The notes: generated by a model from the sequence alone, not told the origin. A stretch of 33,614 nt of DNA from Candidatus Omnitrophota bacterium (GCA_023139575.1 JAGLNJ010000098.1:1-33614); one strand, 5' to 3'. Counted from the stretch's first letter, positions 1 to 8,035 are shown. Made by a program: numbers and translations.

Positions 1-218
1 TGCCGGATGAAGTGCTCAGTAAATGTTATTTGGAAAAAAAGATTAAGAATTGGTCGGGTTATTTGGCGGAAGGCAGCACGGATGAAATGCTGCAGGAGAT
101 CAGAAAAAGAGAGTTGACGGGTAGGCCCTTGGGGGATGAAAGTTTTATAGAAAAAATTGAGCGATTGTTGGGGCGACAGTTAATGCCAAAAAAAACTGGT
201 CCCGGGAAAAATAAATAA
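1..218 (+). CDS. REP-associated tyrosine transposase, C-terminal end (runs off the left edge)
   Basis: The reading frame is open from the window edge (codons from base 3) to TAA at 216-218, so only the last ~71 codons are present. The segment TGRPLGDESFIEKIERLLGR followed by a Lys/Pro/Gly-rich tail is typical of the C-terminus of IS200-like, REP-associated (RAYT, Y1 superfamily) transposases. In that family this region follows the catalytic HUH/Tyr domain, which lies outside the window. The stop codon sits inside a 30-bp repeat (214-243) that recurs at 1967-1996. Whether the full gene is intact cannot be seen. Confidence 0.75.
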   Translation, partial: PDEVLSKCYLEKKIKNWSGYLAEGSTDEMLQEIRKRELTGRPLGDESFIEKIERLLGRQLMPKKTGPGKNK

Positions 219-243
219 GGTTACGGTGTGTGTCCCCGGACTG
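214..243 (+). repeat. 30-bp direct repeat, copy 1 (end of RAYT element)
   Basis: The 30 bases beginning AATAAGGTTACGG and ending CCCCGGACTG recur identically at 1967-1996. This copy overlaps the stop codon of the transposase fragment, so it is probably the right end or recognition flank of the RAYT element. Sequence on either side of the two copies is unrelated. Confidence 0.85.
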
Positions 244-277
244 CGTTATGTTAATATAAAATTGTTTAAATTAGAAT

Positions 278-820
278 TTGGTTTTTGTGCTGCGCTGGAA
301 AATTCGCAGAGACATTGGCGCTGAAGATAAACGCTGGTGGTTTGATTCCCCAAAGACCCAATATTCAGTTCGTGCCATAATCATGTCACTACGATTAAAA
401 GAGGCTTTAGAAAAGCACCGTTTTAATCAGACAGTTGAATTTGCCCAGAAAGAAAAAGGTAAAAAACCACTCAATTCTGATGAATTGATATTTACCAATG
501 GTGCTGGGGTTCCGGTTGATCCTGATAACATGATTAAACGCAACTTCCAGCCGGCATTAGAAGCGGCTGGACTACGCAGGATTCGTTTTCATGACTTGCG
601 CCACACCTTTGCCAGTCTGTTGATTGATCAGGGTGAAAATATCAAATTCATCCAGTCCCAGCTAGGCCACGCCTCAATTCAAACCACAATCGACCGCTAC
701 GGTCACCTTATGCCACTTAAGAATTATATGGGAGTGGGCGTAAGACTGGATGAGAAGATATTTGCGTCAAATGATGAGGTTGAAGAAGCGGAGGATGTTG
801 AAAGTAAGCGGGCTACTTGA
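278..820 (+). pseudogene. 5'-truncated tyrosine recombinase (phage-type integrase)
   Basis: The 180-residue frame carries the C-terminal half of a tyrosine integrase catalytic domain: the beta-hairpin Lys (FDSPKTQYSVRAI), HDLRHTFASLL (H and second Arg), LGHAS (H) and the nucleophile Tyr in TIDRYGHLMP. The N-terminal core-binding domain and the first catalytic Arg motif (TGLRxGE) are missing. An in-frame stop at 272-274 lies just upstream, and the only start is TTG at 278 without a ribosome site. The coding similarity begins ~35 bp after the 30-bp repeat at 214-243, so transposon insertion or deletion probably removed the 5' half. It cannot be an active recombinase. Confidence 0.85.
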
Positions 821-883
821 TAATACTACGGGAAAAGACTAAATTTATTAACTATATCTCAACATATGTTCAAGTAATAATTT

Positions 884-910
884 TATCGAACCACATTGTA
901 TGGTTCGATA
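884..910. repeat. 10-bp perfect inverted repeat
   Basis: TATCGAACCA (884-893) and TGGTTCGATA (901-910) form a perfect hairpin with a 7-nt loop between the integrase remnant and the toxin gene. A partial echo, TGGTTCGGTAAGTTCGGTA, follows around 960. No T-tract follows, so it is more like an operator or an element end than a terminator. Confidence 0.6.
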
Positions 911-1019
911 GGCACGATATTTATAGAATGCTGACATGTGTGAAGTTATAATATTTACATGGTTCGGTAAGTTCGGTAAAATAGTGAAAAATAAAATATC
1001 AAATTATTCAAAATCAACC

Positions 1020-1048
1020 TTGATTCTACTATTAAATAGTTGTATACT
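1020..1048 (+). promoter_or_regulatory. Promoter and operator of the toxin-antitoxin operon
   Basis: TTGATT (1020-1025) and TATACT (1043-1048) are separated by 17 bp, a good sigma70-type match 24 bp before the toxin start. The spacer contains the palindrome ACTATT-A-AATAGT (1028-1040), placed where a HigA-type antitoxin would bind to autorepress. The operator role is inferred from position. Confidence 0.6.
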
Positions 1049-1071
1049 TTTAGTGATGAATAGGGGGAGAA

Positions 1072-1437
1072 ATGAAGAAATGTAAGTGTGTTTATTTCAA
1101 GACAGATGCTGGAAGAATTCCAGTTGAAGATTTTATTAATTCATTGGATGATAGAACGCAGCAAAAATATTTTGAAGTTGTAGGATTATTAGAAGATTAT
1201 GGAAAGAGGTTGCCAGCGCCACATTCTAAGCATTTGGAAGACGAAATTTATGAATTACGATTTACCGGCATAGAAGGTAGAGTAAGAGTTTTATATTTCT
1301 TTTATCATGCAGGAAAAGCAGTTTTCACAAATGGGTTGGTCAAGAAAAAAGGGCCAGTTCCACGAAATGAAATTAAGACAGCTAAAGAAAGAATGAAAGT
1401 TTACCTAAAAAGACAGACTAAAAAGAGAGTCTTGTAG
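1072..1437 (+). CDS. HigB/Gp49-like (RelE superfamily) toxin
   Basis: This 121-residue basic protein has the layout of the phage-derived Gp49-like/HigB family: VYFKTDAGRIPVEDFI at the N-terminus, then HLEDEIYELRF, then RVRVLYFFYHAGKAVFTNGL and a Lys/Arg-rich tail. Known members are ribosome-dependent mRNA interferases; the role here is by family. The ATG follows a strong ribosome site (AGGGGGAGAA). The antitoxin gene starts 15 bp after the stop, in the usual toxin-first HigBA order. The pair is AT-rich and lies among integrase and transposase scars, consistent with horizontal arrival. Nothing looks broken. Confidence 0.85.
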   Translation: MKKCKCVYFKTDAGRIPVEDFINSLDDRTQQKYFEVVGLLEDYGKRLPAPHSKHLEDEIYELRFTGIEGRVRVLYFFYHAGKAVFTNGLVKKKGPVPRNEIKTAKERMKVYLKRQTKKRVL

Positions 1438-1452
1438 AAAGAGGTGATAAGA

Positions 1453-1779
1453 ATGAAAGAAAGAACAGTAAATGAACATTTGCAGGAAAAATTAAAAGAT
1501 CCCTATTTCAAAGAGTTATATGAATTGGAACAACAAAAATATAGTATTGTTAGAAAGATTATCGATTACCGTATCAAAAAAGGGATCACACAAACAGATT
1601 TAGCTAAAGAAGCAGGGGTTTCTCAACAGCATATTTCTAAGATTGAAAATGGTGAATTTAGTAGTATTGTGACTTTAGAAAAAGTTTTGCTTCATATTGG
1701 TATGACAGTTAGAATGAAAGTTGTAGAATTAAATGCGACTGTCAAAAGACAAATCAAAAAGGCTATGGCAGCAGTATAA
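1453..1779 (+). CDS. HigA-type antitoxin, XRE-family HTH
   Basis: The product is 108 residues from ATG 1453. That start is chosen because AGGTGA (1442-1447) is well spaced from it; the GTG at 1444 overlaps this ribosome site and is unlikely. A Cro/C1-type helix-turn-helix spans roughly residues 44-90: ITQTDLAKEAGVSQQHISKI with NGEFSSIVTLEKVLLHIGM. It should neutralise the toxin at 1072 and repress the shared promoter at 1020-1048. The gene is complete and co-oriented with the toxin. Confidence 0.85.
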   Translation: MKERTVNEHLQEKLKDPYFKELYELEQQKYSIVRKIIDYRIKKGITQTDLAKEAGVSQQHISKIENGEFSSIVTLEKVLLHIGMTVRMKVVELNATVKRQIKKAMAAV

Positions 1780-2170
1780 TATTCTATATCGATATTTAGA
1801 TTATAAATAATGCTCCTGACTTCGACACTTTATTGTTCTAACCTGTTGCAAATAAACAATGTTTAAATTTTTCCAGGCACTACATTTTACTTGATAATAT
1901 AAGCTGTCAATCTCCTGTTAACATTCATCAGTTTATATATTCTTTTAACCTCCATGGTAATCCTTGAATAAGGTTACGGTGTGTGTCCCCGGACTGTAAA
2001 AAATTACTTTTAAAAAAAACCTTCTGGACGGCTTCACGAAAATCTGGTATAAATAAGTTTCGGTTTTACACCTTTTTTACCCTGCTAAAAAACGGCGGGG
2101 TTAATTCTCAGACGGTTTTTCAAACCTGTAATTTATGTCGCTTACGCTCCATAAATTATCTGCTCATTAA
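1780..2170. other. Gene-poor stretch between the toxin-antitoxin pair and tRNA-Pro
   Basis: No credible coding sequence is seen in these 391 bp. They hold the second copy of the 30-bp repeat (1967-1996) and a 9-bp perfect inverted repeat, TAATTTATG (2129-2137) with CATAAATTA (2150-2158), around a 12-nt loop just upstream of the tRNA. The open frame at 1983-2180 has no family resemblance. Confidence 0.6.
1967..1996 (+). repeat. 30-bp direct repeat, copy 2
   Basis: It is identical to 214-243 and in the same orientation, but no transposase reading frame precedes it. The two copies bracket a 1.7-kb segment holding the integrase remnant and the toxin-antitoxin pair. Confidence 0.85.
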
Positions 2171-2244
2171 CGGGGAGTAGCGCAGCTGGCTAGCGCACAT
2201 GCTTTGGGAGCATGGGGTCCCGGGTTCGAATCCCGGCTCCCCGA
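2171..2244 (+). tRNA. tRNA-Pro(TGG)
   Basis: A full 74-nt cloverleaf folds. The acceptor is CGGGGAG/CTCCCCG with discriminator A2244. The D-stem is GCGC/GCGC, the anticodon stem CATGC/GCATG with loop TTTGGGA (anticodon TGG), the variable loop GGGTC, and the T-arm CCGGG-TTCGAAT-CCCGG. CCA is not encoded. A run of seven T follows, a plausible end signal. Confidence 0.96.
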
Positions 2245-2481
2245 TTTTTTTACAGTTTAGAAGGGAGGAGTTTTCTTATCCCCCTTTAATTCAGGAAACC
2301 ATCAATAATATTGATTTTATAACCGCAAGAGATGAAGCCAACGGCCTCTTAGCTGTTCCGCATATTGCCAATCTAAACAAATCTTTTACCAAATAGCAAT
2401 AACACCTTCCCGTTTTCCGGAAGTAATACCCGATAAAGTGTCTTTTTTTGTCAATTTATGGTGAAATTCGCGGCCCTGGCA

Positions 2482-2509
2482 TTGCGATTAATTTATTAGA
2501 TGGTATACT
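2482..2509 (+). promoter_or_regulatory. Likely promoter of the lipoprotein gene
   Basis: TTGCGA (2482-2487) and TATACT (2504-2509) are 16 bp apart. The -10 begins a 7-bp inverted repeat, TATACTT-GAGA-AAGTATA (2504-2521), which could be an operator. The rest of the ~300-bp gap 2245-2545 shows no supported gene. Confidence 0.4.
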
Positions 2510-2545
2510 TGAGAAAGTATAATATTTATATAAGGTGGCGAGATT

Positions 2546-3004
2546 GTGAAGAAAACACGGCTAATCATTTTATTACAAGCACTTACATTCTTAGGTTGCG
2601 CGAGCACCAAAAACCCGCAGACGGTATATAAGATTCCCCCGCCAAAAGTCAGCACATCAGCAATTATGCGGGATTATCTTTCAACGGTAACCCGTCATGA
2701 TGGCATAGAGTTTGAAGAGGCGGTTCTTATAGCGCAAAGTGAGATGATTTTCCGGGGGAAGGCAAAGAATTATCATCTGGACAAACCGATGGTGGAATTT
2801 GTCAATTCACAAACATGGGGGTTAAGGTTTTATCCGGTCAATGAATCCTATCGTGACGCGGTTAAAAATGTGAGCATTTTAATTTCGGTGGAAAAACAGA
2901 AGGGTAAGGTCCGCTGGCATTCCCGGGGGATATCATTTCTTTTGACGGAAGAAAATGTTCCGGGTAGTACGCGTATCAATAAGGTCTATGAGGTGACGAA
3001 CTGA
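2546..3004 (+). CDS. Small lipoprotein of unknown function
   Basis: The product is 152 residues from GTG 2546, supported by AAGGTGG 7 nt upstream. The N-terminus is a lipoprotein signal (MKKTRLIILLQALTFLGC) with lipobox Cys18, so the mature protein should be membrane-anchored. Two Pro and a Thr/Ser-rich linker follow. The remainder (about residues 45-150) has alternating hydrophobic strands and a conserved-looking stretch, SQTWGLRFYPVNESYRD. I do not recognise a family. It is flanked by a tRNA upstream and a palindromic repeat downstream and is apparently a single-gene unit. Confidence 0.75.
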   Translation: MKKTRLIILLQALTFLGCASTKNPQTVYKIPPPKVSTSAIMRDYLSTVTRHDGIEFEEAVLIAQSEMIFRGKAKNYHLDKPMVEFVNSQTWGLRFYPVNESYRDAVKNVSILISVEKQKGKVRWHSRGISFLLTEENVPGSTRINKVYEVTN

Positions 3005-3016
3005 ACTGTTTATCCG

Positions 3017-3078
3017 CCCACGCGAAAGATTTCGGGGTTCCGCCAAAGGCGGCTCTGCCTCCGGCACGTACGCGTGGG
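3017..3078. repeat. Nested GC-rich palindromic element
   Basis: CCCACGCG (3017-3024) pairs with CGCGTGGG (3071-3078). Inside lies CCGCC-AAA-GGCGG (3040-3052), followed by GCCTCCGGC. The nested hairpins occupy most of the gap after the lipoprotein gene. A related core, TCCGCC-TGT-GGCGGA, sits inside the broken tRNA-His at 33443-33457, suggesting a dispersed small repeat family. Confidence 0.6.
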
Positions 3079-3158
3079 ATTCCATTTGTCAGGACAGAAT
3101 TTTTCGTATATTATGTGAGGCAGGAATTAATCATTTTTAATAAGGAGAGATGGTGACA

Positions 3159-4223
3159 ATGGAAAGAATTATGAAGAAAATTATTCAAGGAGGCATGTGC
3201 CTTTTCTTTGTGGTGAGTATTTCTTCTGCCCGGGCTGATGAAGCAGCAAACGAAGATTTGTATGAAAAACAACTGCGGCCTTATAGCCATGTGCACACGG
3301 AATATAATAGAAAACGCGAAGCGGAAAACAGACGTCAGGAAATATGGAACAGAAAATTAAAAGTGACGAAGGCACATCTGCAGGAAGAATATGTTGAGCT
3401 TGAGGCTAAGATAGAAGAGCAGAAGGCCACCAACCGCCTTCTGGAAGTGGAAAATAAGCAGTTAGCTCAAAGAAATAAAGACATGCAGGGGCAGTTTCAG
3501 GAAATGGAAGAGCTTTATGAAAAGCATGTTACAGAAAAGGAACGCTTAACAAAAGAAGTTGCCAGGCAGGAGGCGGAAAACCGCATACAGGAAGAAAAGA
3601 CACAGCAGTTAAAGGAAATGAATGACCAATTGCAGGTGGATTATGATCAAACCAGGGGTGAATATGAACAGCTGGAGTCGCTTTTTGAAAAGCAGCAATC
3701 AGAGAATACAGCCCTCCAGGCACAGATCAAACAACAGGAAGAAACCAATCAGGCCCAGTTAGACAGGAATTCTGAATTGGAGAAATTGAACACCCAGTTG
3801 CAGGAGGTCTTTGATAAGCGGCAGGCTGAGTACGATGGCCTTGAAGAATTATTCGATAAGCAGGGGCAGGAGAATGCTGAACTCAAAACAAAAATAGAGG
3901 AGCAGAAACAAGACATTGCTTTGCAGGAAGAACGCAATCAGGCATTGAATGAGACCAAAGAAGAATTGCAGTCGGAGTATGAACAGCGGCAGGAAAAATA
4001 TTCCAAGCTGGAAGGTTTAGCCAAAACGCAAGAAGAAGAAAATAAACGGCTGCAGGAAGAGTTAGACCGCGATCAAAAAGAATTTGTCCAAAGGCTGCTT
4101 GAATTTTATAAAAAAGAAGAAGCGCAGCTTAATCAAAGAATTGAGGAGTACAGGACCAGACAATCGGATATACGCGGGCAGATTGAAGAGTTTAGCATTG
4201 AAGACAAGAATGATTTAGAATAG
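3159..4223 (+). CDS. Exported long coiled-coil protein with 56-residue repeats
   Basis: The product has ~354 residues. The start is uncertain: ATG 3150 is only 2 nt from AAGGAG, GTG 3153 is 5 nt away, ATG 3159 is 11 nt away; I take 3159. The signal peptide around MKKIIQGGMCLFFVVS ends SSARA before DEAANED. From about residue 50 to the end it is almost pure Gln/Glu/Lys-rich coiled coil. Three consecutive units are exactly 56 residues (8 heptads), beginning FQEMEELYEK, YEQLESLFEK and YDGLEELFDK, with partial units on both sides. It is probably a periplasmic or surface rod or spacer; no catalytic domain is visible. A terminator hairpin follows. Confidence 0.8.
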   Translation: MERIMKKIIQGGMCLFFVVSISSARADEAANEDLYEKQLRPYSHVHTEYNRKREAENRRQEIWNRKLKVTKAHLQEEYVELEAKIEEQKATNRLLEVENKQLAQRNKDMQGQFQEMEELYEKHVTEKERLTKEVARQEAENRIQEEKTQQLKEMNDQLQVDYDQTRGEYEQLESLFEKQQSENTALQAQIKQQEETNQAQLDRNSELEKLNTQLQEVFDKRQAEYDGLEELFDKQGQENAELKTKIEEQKQDIALQEERNQALNETKEELQSEYEQRQEKYSKLEGLAKTQEEENKRLQEELDRDQKEFVQRLLEFYKKEEAQLNQRIEEYRTRQSDIRGQIEEFSIEDKNDLE

Positions 4224-4228
4224 AGGAC

Positions 4229-4681
4229 TTAAGATCTTGAGCCCTGGCCTTTATTTTTTTTAAGGGCCAGGGTTATTTTTTGCCTGAGATCATCGCTGTT
4301 GATCGGTTTTGGGATGAAATCATCAGCACCCATGACCATAAAGGTGTCACGCATGCTTTTTCTGGAAGAGATGATGATGACGGGGATATGATTGATGTCT
4401 TCGTTTTGTTTTAATTCCTTGAGGAATTCAAAGCCTCCCAAGTCCGGTGTGAAGACTTCCGTAATGATGATGTCTAATCCGGAATCCGAAACTTTATCCC
4501 ATCCTTCCTGACCGGTAAGCGCGGTTTCGACACTAAAGCCGAATTTGCCCAGCAGATGGGCAAGCAGAGTCAGAGTGGTGGGGTCGTCATCAATAACAAG
4601 CGCCCTCTTGCCCGCGCCGGGAAGGGAAGAGTCGGCTTGCGTGTTTCCGTCCAAATTCTTATCTTGAGGGACATCAACCAT
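4229..4681 (-). CDS. Receiver-only protein with Glu in place of the phosphorylatable Asp
   Basis: This 150-residue protein has a ~24-residue hydrophilic N-terminal extension and then one CheY-like receiver domain with no output domain. The acidic pair (D31, D32 in VIDDDP), the Ser pair (S105/S106) and Lys125 in IPKPI are present. The residue after IIIT, normally the phosphoacceptor Asp, is Glu (E75 in DIIITEVFTP). Glu often mimics phospho-Asp, so the protein may be locked in an active-like state, which is inference. It is convergent with the coiled-coil gene, and the terminator hairpin 4242-4272 lies inside its last codons. Confidence 0.88.
   Translation of the reverse strand: MVDVPQDKNLDGNTQADSSLPGAGKRALVIDDDPTTLTLLAHLLGKFGFSVETALTGQEGWDKVSDSGLDIIITEVFTPDLGGFEFLKELKQNEDINHIPVIIISSRKSMRDTFMVMGADDFIPKPINSDDLRQKITLALKKNKGQGSRS
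4242..4280 (+). terminator. Rho-independent terminator of the coiled-coil gene
   Basis: CCCTGGCC (4242-4249) extends through TT/AA to GGCCAGGG (4265-4272), an ~11-bp stem closed by a T-rich loop and followed by TTATTTTTT. It overlaps the 3' coding end of the convergent receiver gene. Confidence 0.85.
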
Positions 4682-4815
4682 ATTAGTTTTTTACAGTGTG
4701 AGGGGGAAAATGTCAACTAAAACATCCTTTTTCTCAATCCAGGCTAAATAATGGTGCCATGATATATGCCTTTTGTGCTTGCGCAGATGATTGCGGCAAT
4801 ATAAAATACAAGTCG

Positions 4816-6660
4816 ATGACAACAGCCGCCCCTTCAAAAAAACAGAATAAAACGATTCTTTATTTCTATATCTTCGCGCTTATATTAATAAGCCTTCTGG
4901 CTTACGCCAATAGTTATCAGGGAGTGTTTCTTCTGGATGACCAGATCCGCATTGTTGAGAATGAAGCGATTCATGATTTCTCCTGGCCCTGGAAATTTCT
5001 TGATAATGTCCGCCGCCCCATGCTGCATTTTACTTTGGCGCTGAATTATAAAATGGGGGGTGAAAATCCTTTTGGGTATCATTTTTTCAATCTTGCCGTA
5101 CACTTAATCGCCGGGTTAGCGTTGTTCGGTATTATCCGGCAGACATGCCTTTTGCCCGGACACCGCGCTTATTTCGGCCGGGAGATCAATCCATTTGCTT
5201 TTATGGTAAGCGTTCTCTGGCTCGTGCATCCTTTACAAACACAAAGCGTTACTTATGTTATCCAGCGGGCTGAATCCATGATGGGGATGTTTTTCTTTCT
5301 GGGCCTTTATGCGGCGATACGTTATTTTAGAAATTCCCGCGTCTTATGGGCTGTTGCCGCGGGGATAGCGAGCCTTCTCAGTGGTTTGACGAAAGAGGTG
5401 GCGGTGGTGTTGCCGATTATCATTTTGTTTTATGACCGCGCATTTATTTCTTCGTCATGGAAAAAATGTTTAAAGAAAAACAACGTCATTTATTTTGGCC
5501 TGAGTATAACCTGGCTCGCGATGGGTTATCTTTTGATGACAGCGCATCCTGTTGAGGTGGCTCCTTCGGCGGGGATAGGTTATAAAGGCATTACGTCCTG
5601 GCAGTATGCCTTGAACCAGCCGCGCGTTATTCTGCATTATCTGCGGTTAGCTGCCTGGCCGCATCCCCTGGTCTTTGATTATGGGTGGCTCCCGGCGGAG
5701 AATGTTGGTGAAATGATAGCGCCTTTATTGGCTGTCTTATGTTTAATCGGCATTTTCATAAGCTTTTATAAGCATTATCCGGTAACAGGATTCCTTGGGA
5801 TAAGTTTTTTTATTGTTTTGATGCCCTCCTCGAGTTTTATTCCGCTTAAAGACCTGGCCTTTGAACAAAGGATGTATTTGTCCCTGGCCCCGTTCCTGGC
5901 TTTGGTGAGTTCGGGAATCTTTACCGTTCTCAAGAAAGTGACAAAGGAGGGCGCATCCCGCAAAGCGCTTTTGCTTATTTGTGTTTTCGGCTTAAGCGGC
6001 GTGCTGGGGTTCCTCACCTTTCAGCGCAATAAAGATTATCATAGCGGGCTTGTGATGTGGCAGGATACAGCAGAAAAACGGCCGCTTAATCCGCGGGCTT
6101 TGAATAATTATGGCCTGTATTTGTTTAATAAGGGTGAAACAAAGCGGGCGATGGCCCTGTTCCGAAAATCGTTACAATTCAACCCCGACGCCAAAGCACA
6201 CACTGATTTCGGGAGTTACCTGCTGAAGGAAGGTAAAACGGAAGAAGGCCTGGCCTATTTACAGAAAGCCATTACCCTGGATGACGGTTACGCGGATGCC
6301 TACATGAATGTGGGGGCGGCCTTAGCCGGCCGGAAAAGACTTGCGCAAGCGATTCCCTATTATTTAAAAGTGATTGCCTTGGAACCTGATTACGCGGCCG
6401 CCTATAATAATCTGGGCGCGGTTCTGGCTGATTTGGGGCGTTATCAGGAGGCCATTACTTATTATCAGAAGGCCATTAAATTGGGTTTTGAAAGAGGCGG
6501 GGTCTATCATAATTTAGGTGTGGCCTCCGCTATGACGGGCAAGCCCTATGAAGCGATTGAGGCGATAGAACAGGCTCTTCGGCTACGCCCGGATTTGGAG
6601 CAGGCCCGCCGGCACCTGGTCGAGATCCAGGCGAAATTAGCAGACGAAACTTCTCAATAG
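4816..6660 (+). CDS. TMTC-like polytopic membrane protein with C-terminal TPRs (copy 1)
   Basis: The product is 614 residues from ATG 4816; an upstream ATG at 4759 adds a Cys-rich, non-hydrophobic leader that looks spurious. The first membrane segment is followed by LLDDQIRIVEN, then RRPMLHFTLALNY, GYHFFNLAVHL and HPLQTQSVTYVIQRAESM. These are hallmarks of the GT-C-fold TMTC-like family, whose animal members are linked to protein O-mannosylation. About ten membrane helices span roughly residues 15-410. Five to six tetratricopeptide repeats follow (e.g. PDYAAAYNNLGAVLADLGRY) to the C-terminus. A polyprenyl-sugar-dependent glycosyltransferase role is inferred. The MBL-fold gene starts 18 bp downstream. 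Two more relatives occur in the window. Confidence 0.82.
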   Translation: MTTAAPSKKQNKTILYFYIFALILISLLAYANSYQGVFLLDDQIRIVENEAIHDFSWPWKFLDNVRRPMLHFTLALNYKMGGENPFGYHFFNLAVHLIAGLALFGIIRQTCLLPGHRAYFGREINPFAFMVSVLWLVHPLQTQSVTYVIQRAESMMGMFFFLGLYAAIRYFRNSRVLWAVAAGIASLLSGLTKEVAVVLPIIILFYDRAFISSSWKKCLKKNNVIYFGLSITWLAMGYLLMTAHPVEVAPSAGIGYKGITSWQYALNQPRVILHYLRLAAWPHPLVFDYGWLPAENVGEMIAPLLAVLCLIGIFISFYKHYPVTGFLGISFFIVLMPSSSFIPLKDLAFEQRMYLSLAPFLALVSSGIFTVLKKVTKEGASRKALLLICVFGLSGVLGFLTFQRNKDYHSGLVMWQDTAEKRPLNPRALNNYGLYLFNKGETKRAMALFRKSLQFNPDAKAHTDFGSYLLKEGKTEEGLAYLQKAITLDDGYADAYMNVGAALAGRKRLAQAIPYYLKVIALEPDYAAAYNNLGAVLADLGRYQEAITYYQKAIKLGFERGGVYHNLGVASAMTGKPYEAIEAIEQALRLRPDLEQARRHLVEIQAKLADETSQ

Positions 6661-6678
6661 AAAGGTTTTTCCCTATCG

Positions 6679-7500
6679 ATGAAAAAAATATCCATGCGTC
6701 AACCCGCGTTAATTTTATTATGTTTGCTCCTCCTTGAATCGTTTTGTCTGGGCGATACGTTACGCGTTCACTTTATTGATGTCGGCTTTGGTGACGCTAT
6801 TCTTGTTGAGCTGCCTGGCGACAAAGCGGTGATGGTCGATGCCGGTGAGAGGTTTTATGGCAAAAAGCTCAAAGAATATCTTCAAAAACATGAAATTCAG
6901 GAGATTGACAAGGCCATCTTAACGCATCCGCATAAAAATCATTTCGGCGGCTTCCTTGAGATCCTGAAATCTTGTCCCGTTAAGAATTTTTATTACAATG
7001 GTGATGAACGGGCCGTTGATGAGGGGTATGACGAGTTGTTGGAGCAAATAGATAAGAAGGTGGAAGGTGCGCCGCGCCTCCTTCAGCGCGGGGATGTGAT
7101 ATGGCAAGATGAGAATTTGACGTGGGAGGTTTTATCCCCGGAAGATTTTGTCGGCTCCACGAACGACAACTCTTTGGTGTCCGTTTTGAACTATGGGCAA
7201 ACGAGCATTGCTTTTACGGCGGATGTTGAGCCTGTTCGTTTTAATTCCTTGATGAAAGAATATCCGCAAATCCAAAGGGCAGATATTCTGCAGATCCCTC
7301 ATCATGGTTTAGATATTGCGCGGATTGATCATCAATTCTTGCGCAATAAAATCTGGATCGTCTCGGTAAAAGAAAATGACGTCTCACGGCCGGCGTTGCA
7401 GTACCTATCGGGTCTCGACTTGAACAAGATAATTACAGCCAGAGAGGGGGATATTGTCCTTGAAAGTGACGGCAAGAATTTTCGTGTGGTTGAAAAATAA
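6679..7500 (+). CDS. Exported ComEC/Rec2-type metallo-beta-lactamase-fold protein
   Basis: The product has 273 residues with a signal peptide (MRQPALILLCLLLLESFC). The MBL fold resembles the C-terminal domain of ComEC: VHFIDVGFGDAILVELPG, VDAGE, LTHPHKNHFGG (residues 82-91), NDNSLVSVLNYG, FTADVE (D182) and IPHHG (H208/H209). The usual HxHxDH metal motif reads HPHKNH, with Asn87 replacing the Asp that binds the second metal, so activity may be altered or single-metal. ComEC-type domains act on nucleic acid; free-standing exported versions have mostly unknown substrates. It sits between the TMTC-like and VanZ-like genes in one operon. Confidence 0.82.
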   Translation: MKKISMRQPALILLCLLLLESFCLGDTLRVHFIDVGFGDAILVELPGDKAVMVDAGERFYGKKLKEYLQKHEIQEIDKAILTHPHKNHFGGFLEILKSCPVKNFYYNGDERAVDEGYDELLEQIDKKVEGAPRLLQRGDVIWQDENLTWEVLSPEDFVGSTNDNSLVSVLNYGQTSIAFTADVEPVRFNSLMKEYPQIQRADILQIPHHGLDIARIDHQFLRNKIWIVSVKENDVSRPALQYLSGLDLNKIITAREGDIVLESDGKNFRVVEK

Positions 7501-8035
7501 AAGAAGTTCAAGAGAATTCATGGCCTGGGCCTGTGTTGCTCTGTGGGTGTTTTTGATTTACGCGACGCTTTATATTGTGCGGCCTATTTGTGAGTTTTTA
7601 AAAGACAGCACGCCATTTACCATTCTTATAAACACATTATTAATATTGATAATCACCGGGCTCGCATTTTACTTTTATAAAAATATCGGCTTTCAGAACA
7701 AAAAGGCGGCCGGGCAATTTTTTTTCACCGTGGTTGTTTATATGATCGCCTTACAGAAGATGGAAATCCCGGAAGAAAAAGTGCATTTGATTGAATATGG
7801 CTTACTGGCCTTCTTGCTGCATCGGGCTGTTTTCTTGCGTTTTGAGGGCTGGCACATATATATTATTTCCTTCATTATCGCGGCTTTGATTGGGTGGGGG
7901 GATGAGGGTATACAGTATCTCCTTCCCAACCGTTATTATCAATTCCGGGATGTTTTGTTGAACTGGTTCGGGGCCGGGATGGGGTTTTTGGTTGTGGGGA
8001 GCCTGAAAAAAAATCACCGCCACCTTATTTTTTAA
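7460..8035 (+). CDS. VanZ-like membrane protein
   Basis: This small polytopic protein has four to five membrane helices. The VanZ-family signature is clear: EKVHLIEYGLLAFLL followed by GWGDEGIQYLLPNRYYQFRD and NWFGAGMG. In known cases VanZ proteins affect glycopeptide resistance by an unclear envelope mechanism; here the function is unknown. The start is uncertain: TTG 7460 lies 9 nt after AGAGGGGG and within the upstream gene, which implies translational coupling; TTG 7454 and ATG 7520 are alternatives. It is the last gene of the operon from 4816. Confidence 0.75.
   Translation: MKVTARIFVWLKNKRSSREFMAWACVALWVFLIYATLYIVRPICEFLKDSTPFTILINTLLILIITGLAFYFYKNIGFQNKKAAGQFFFTVVVYMIALQKMEIPEEKVHLIEYGLLAFLLHRAVFLRFEGWHIYIISFIIAALIGWGDEGIQYLLPNRYYQFRDVLLNWFGAGMGFLVVGSLKKNHRHLIF

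Noticed and set aside
1983-2180. 65-codon frame before tRNA-Pro
   Set aside because: Starts inside the 30-bp repeat, ends in the tRNA, no family resemblance, contains a hairpin repeat.
2199-2396. Open frame overlapping tRNA-Pro and continuing downstream
   Set aside because: Its first third is tRNA sequence and it has no ribosome site. The tail (ITARDEANGLLAVP) looks protein-like, but I cannot tie it to a family.
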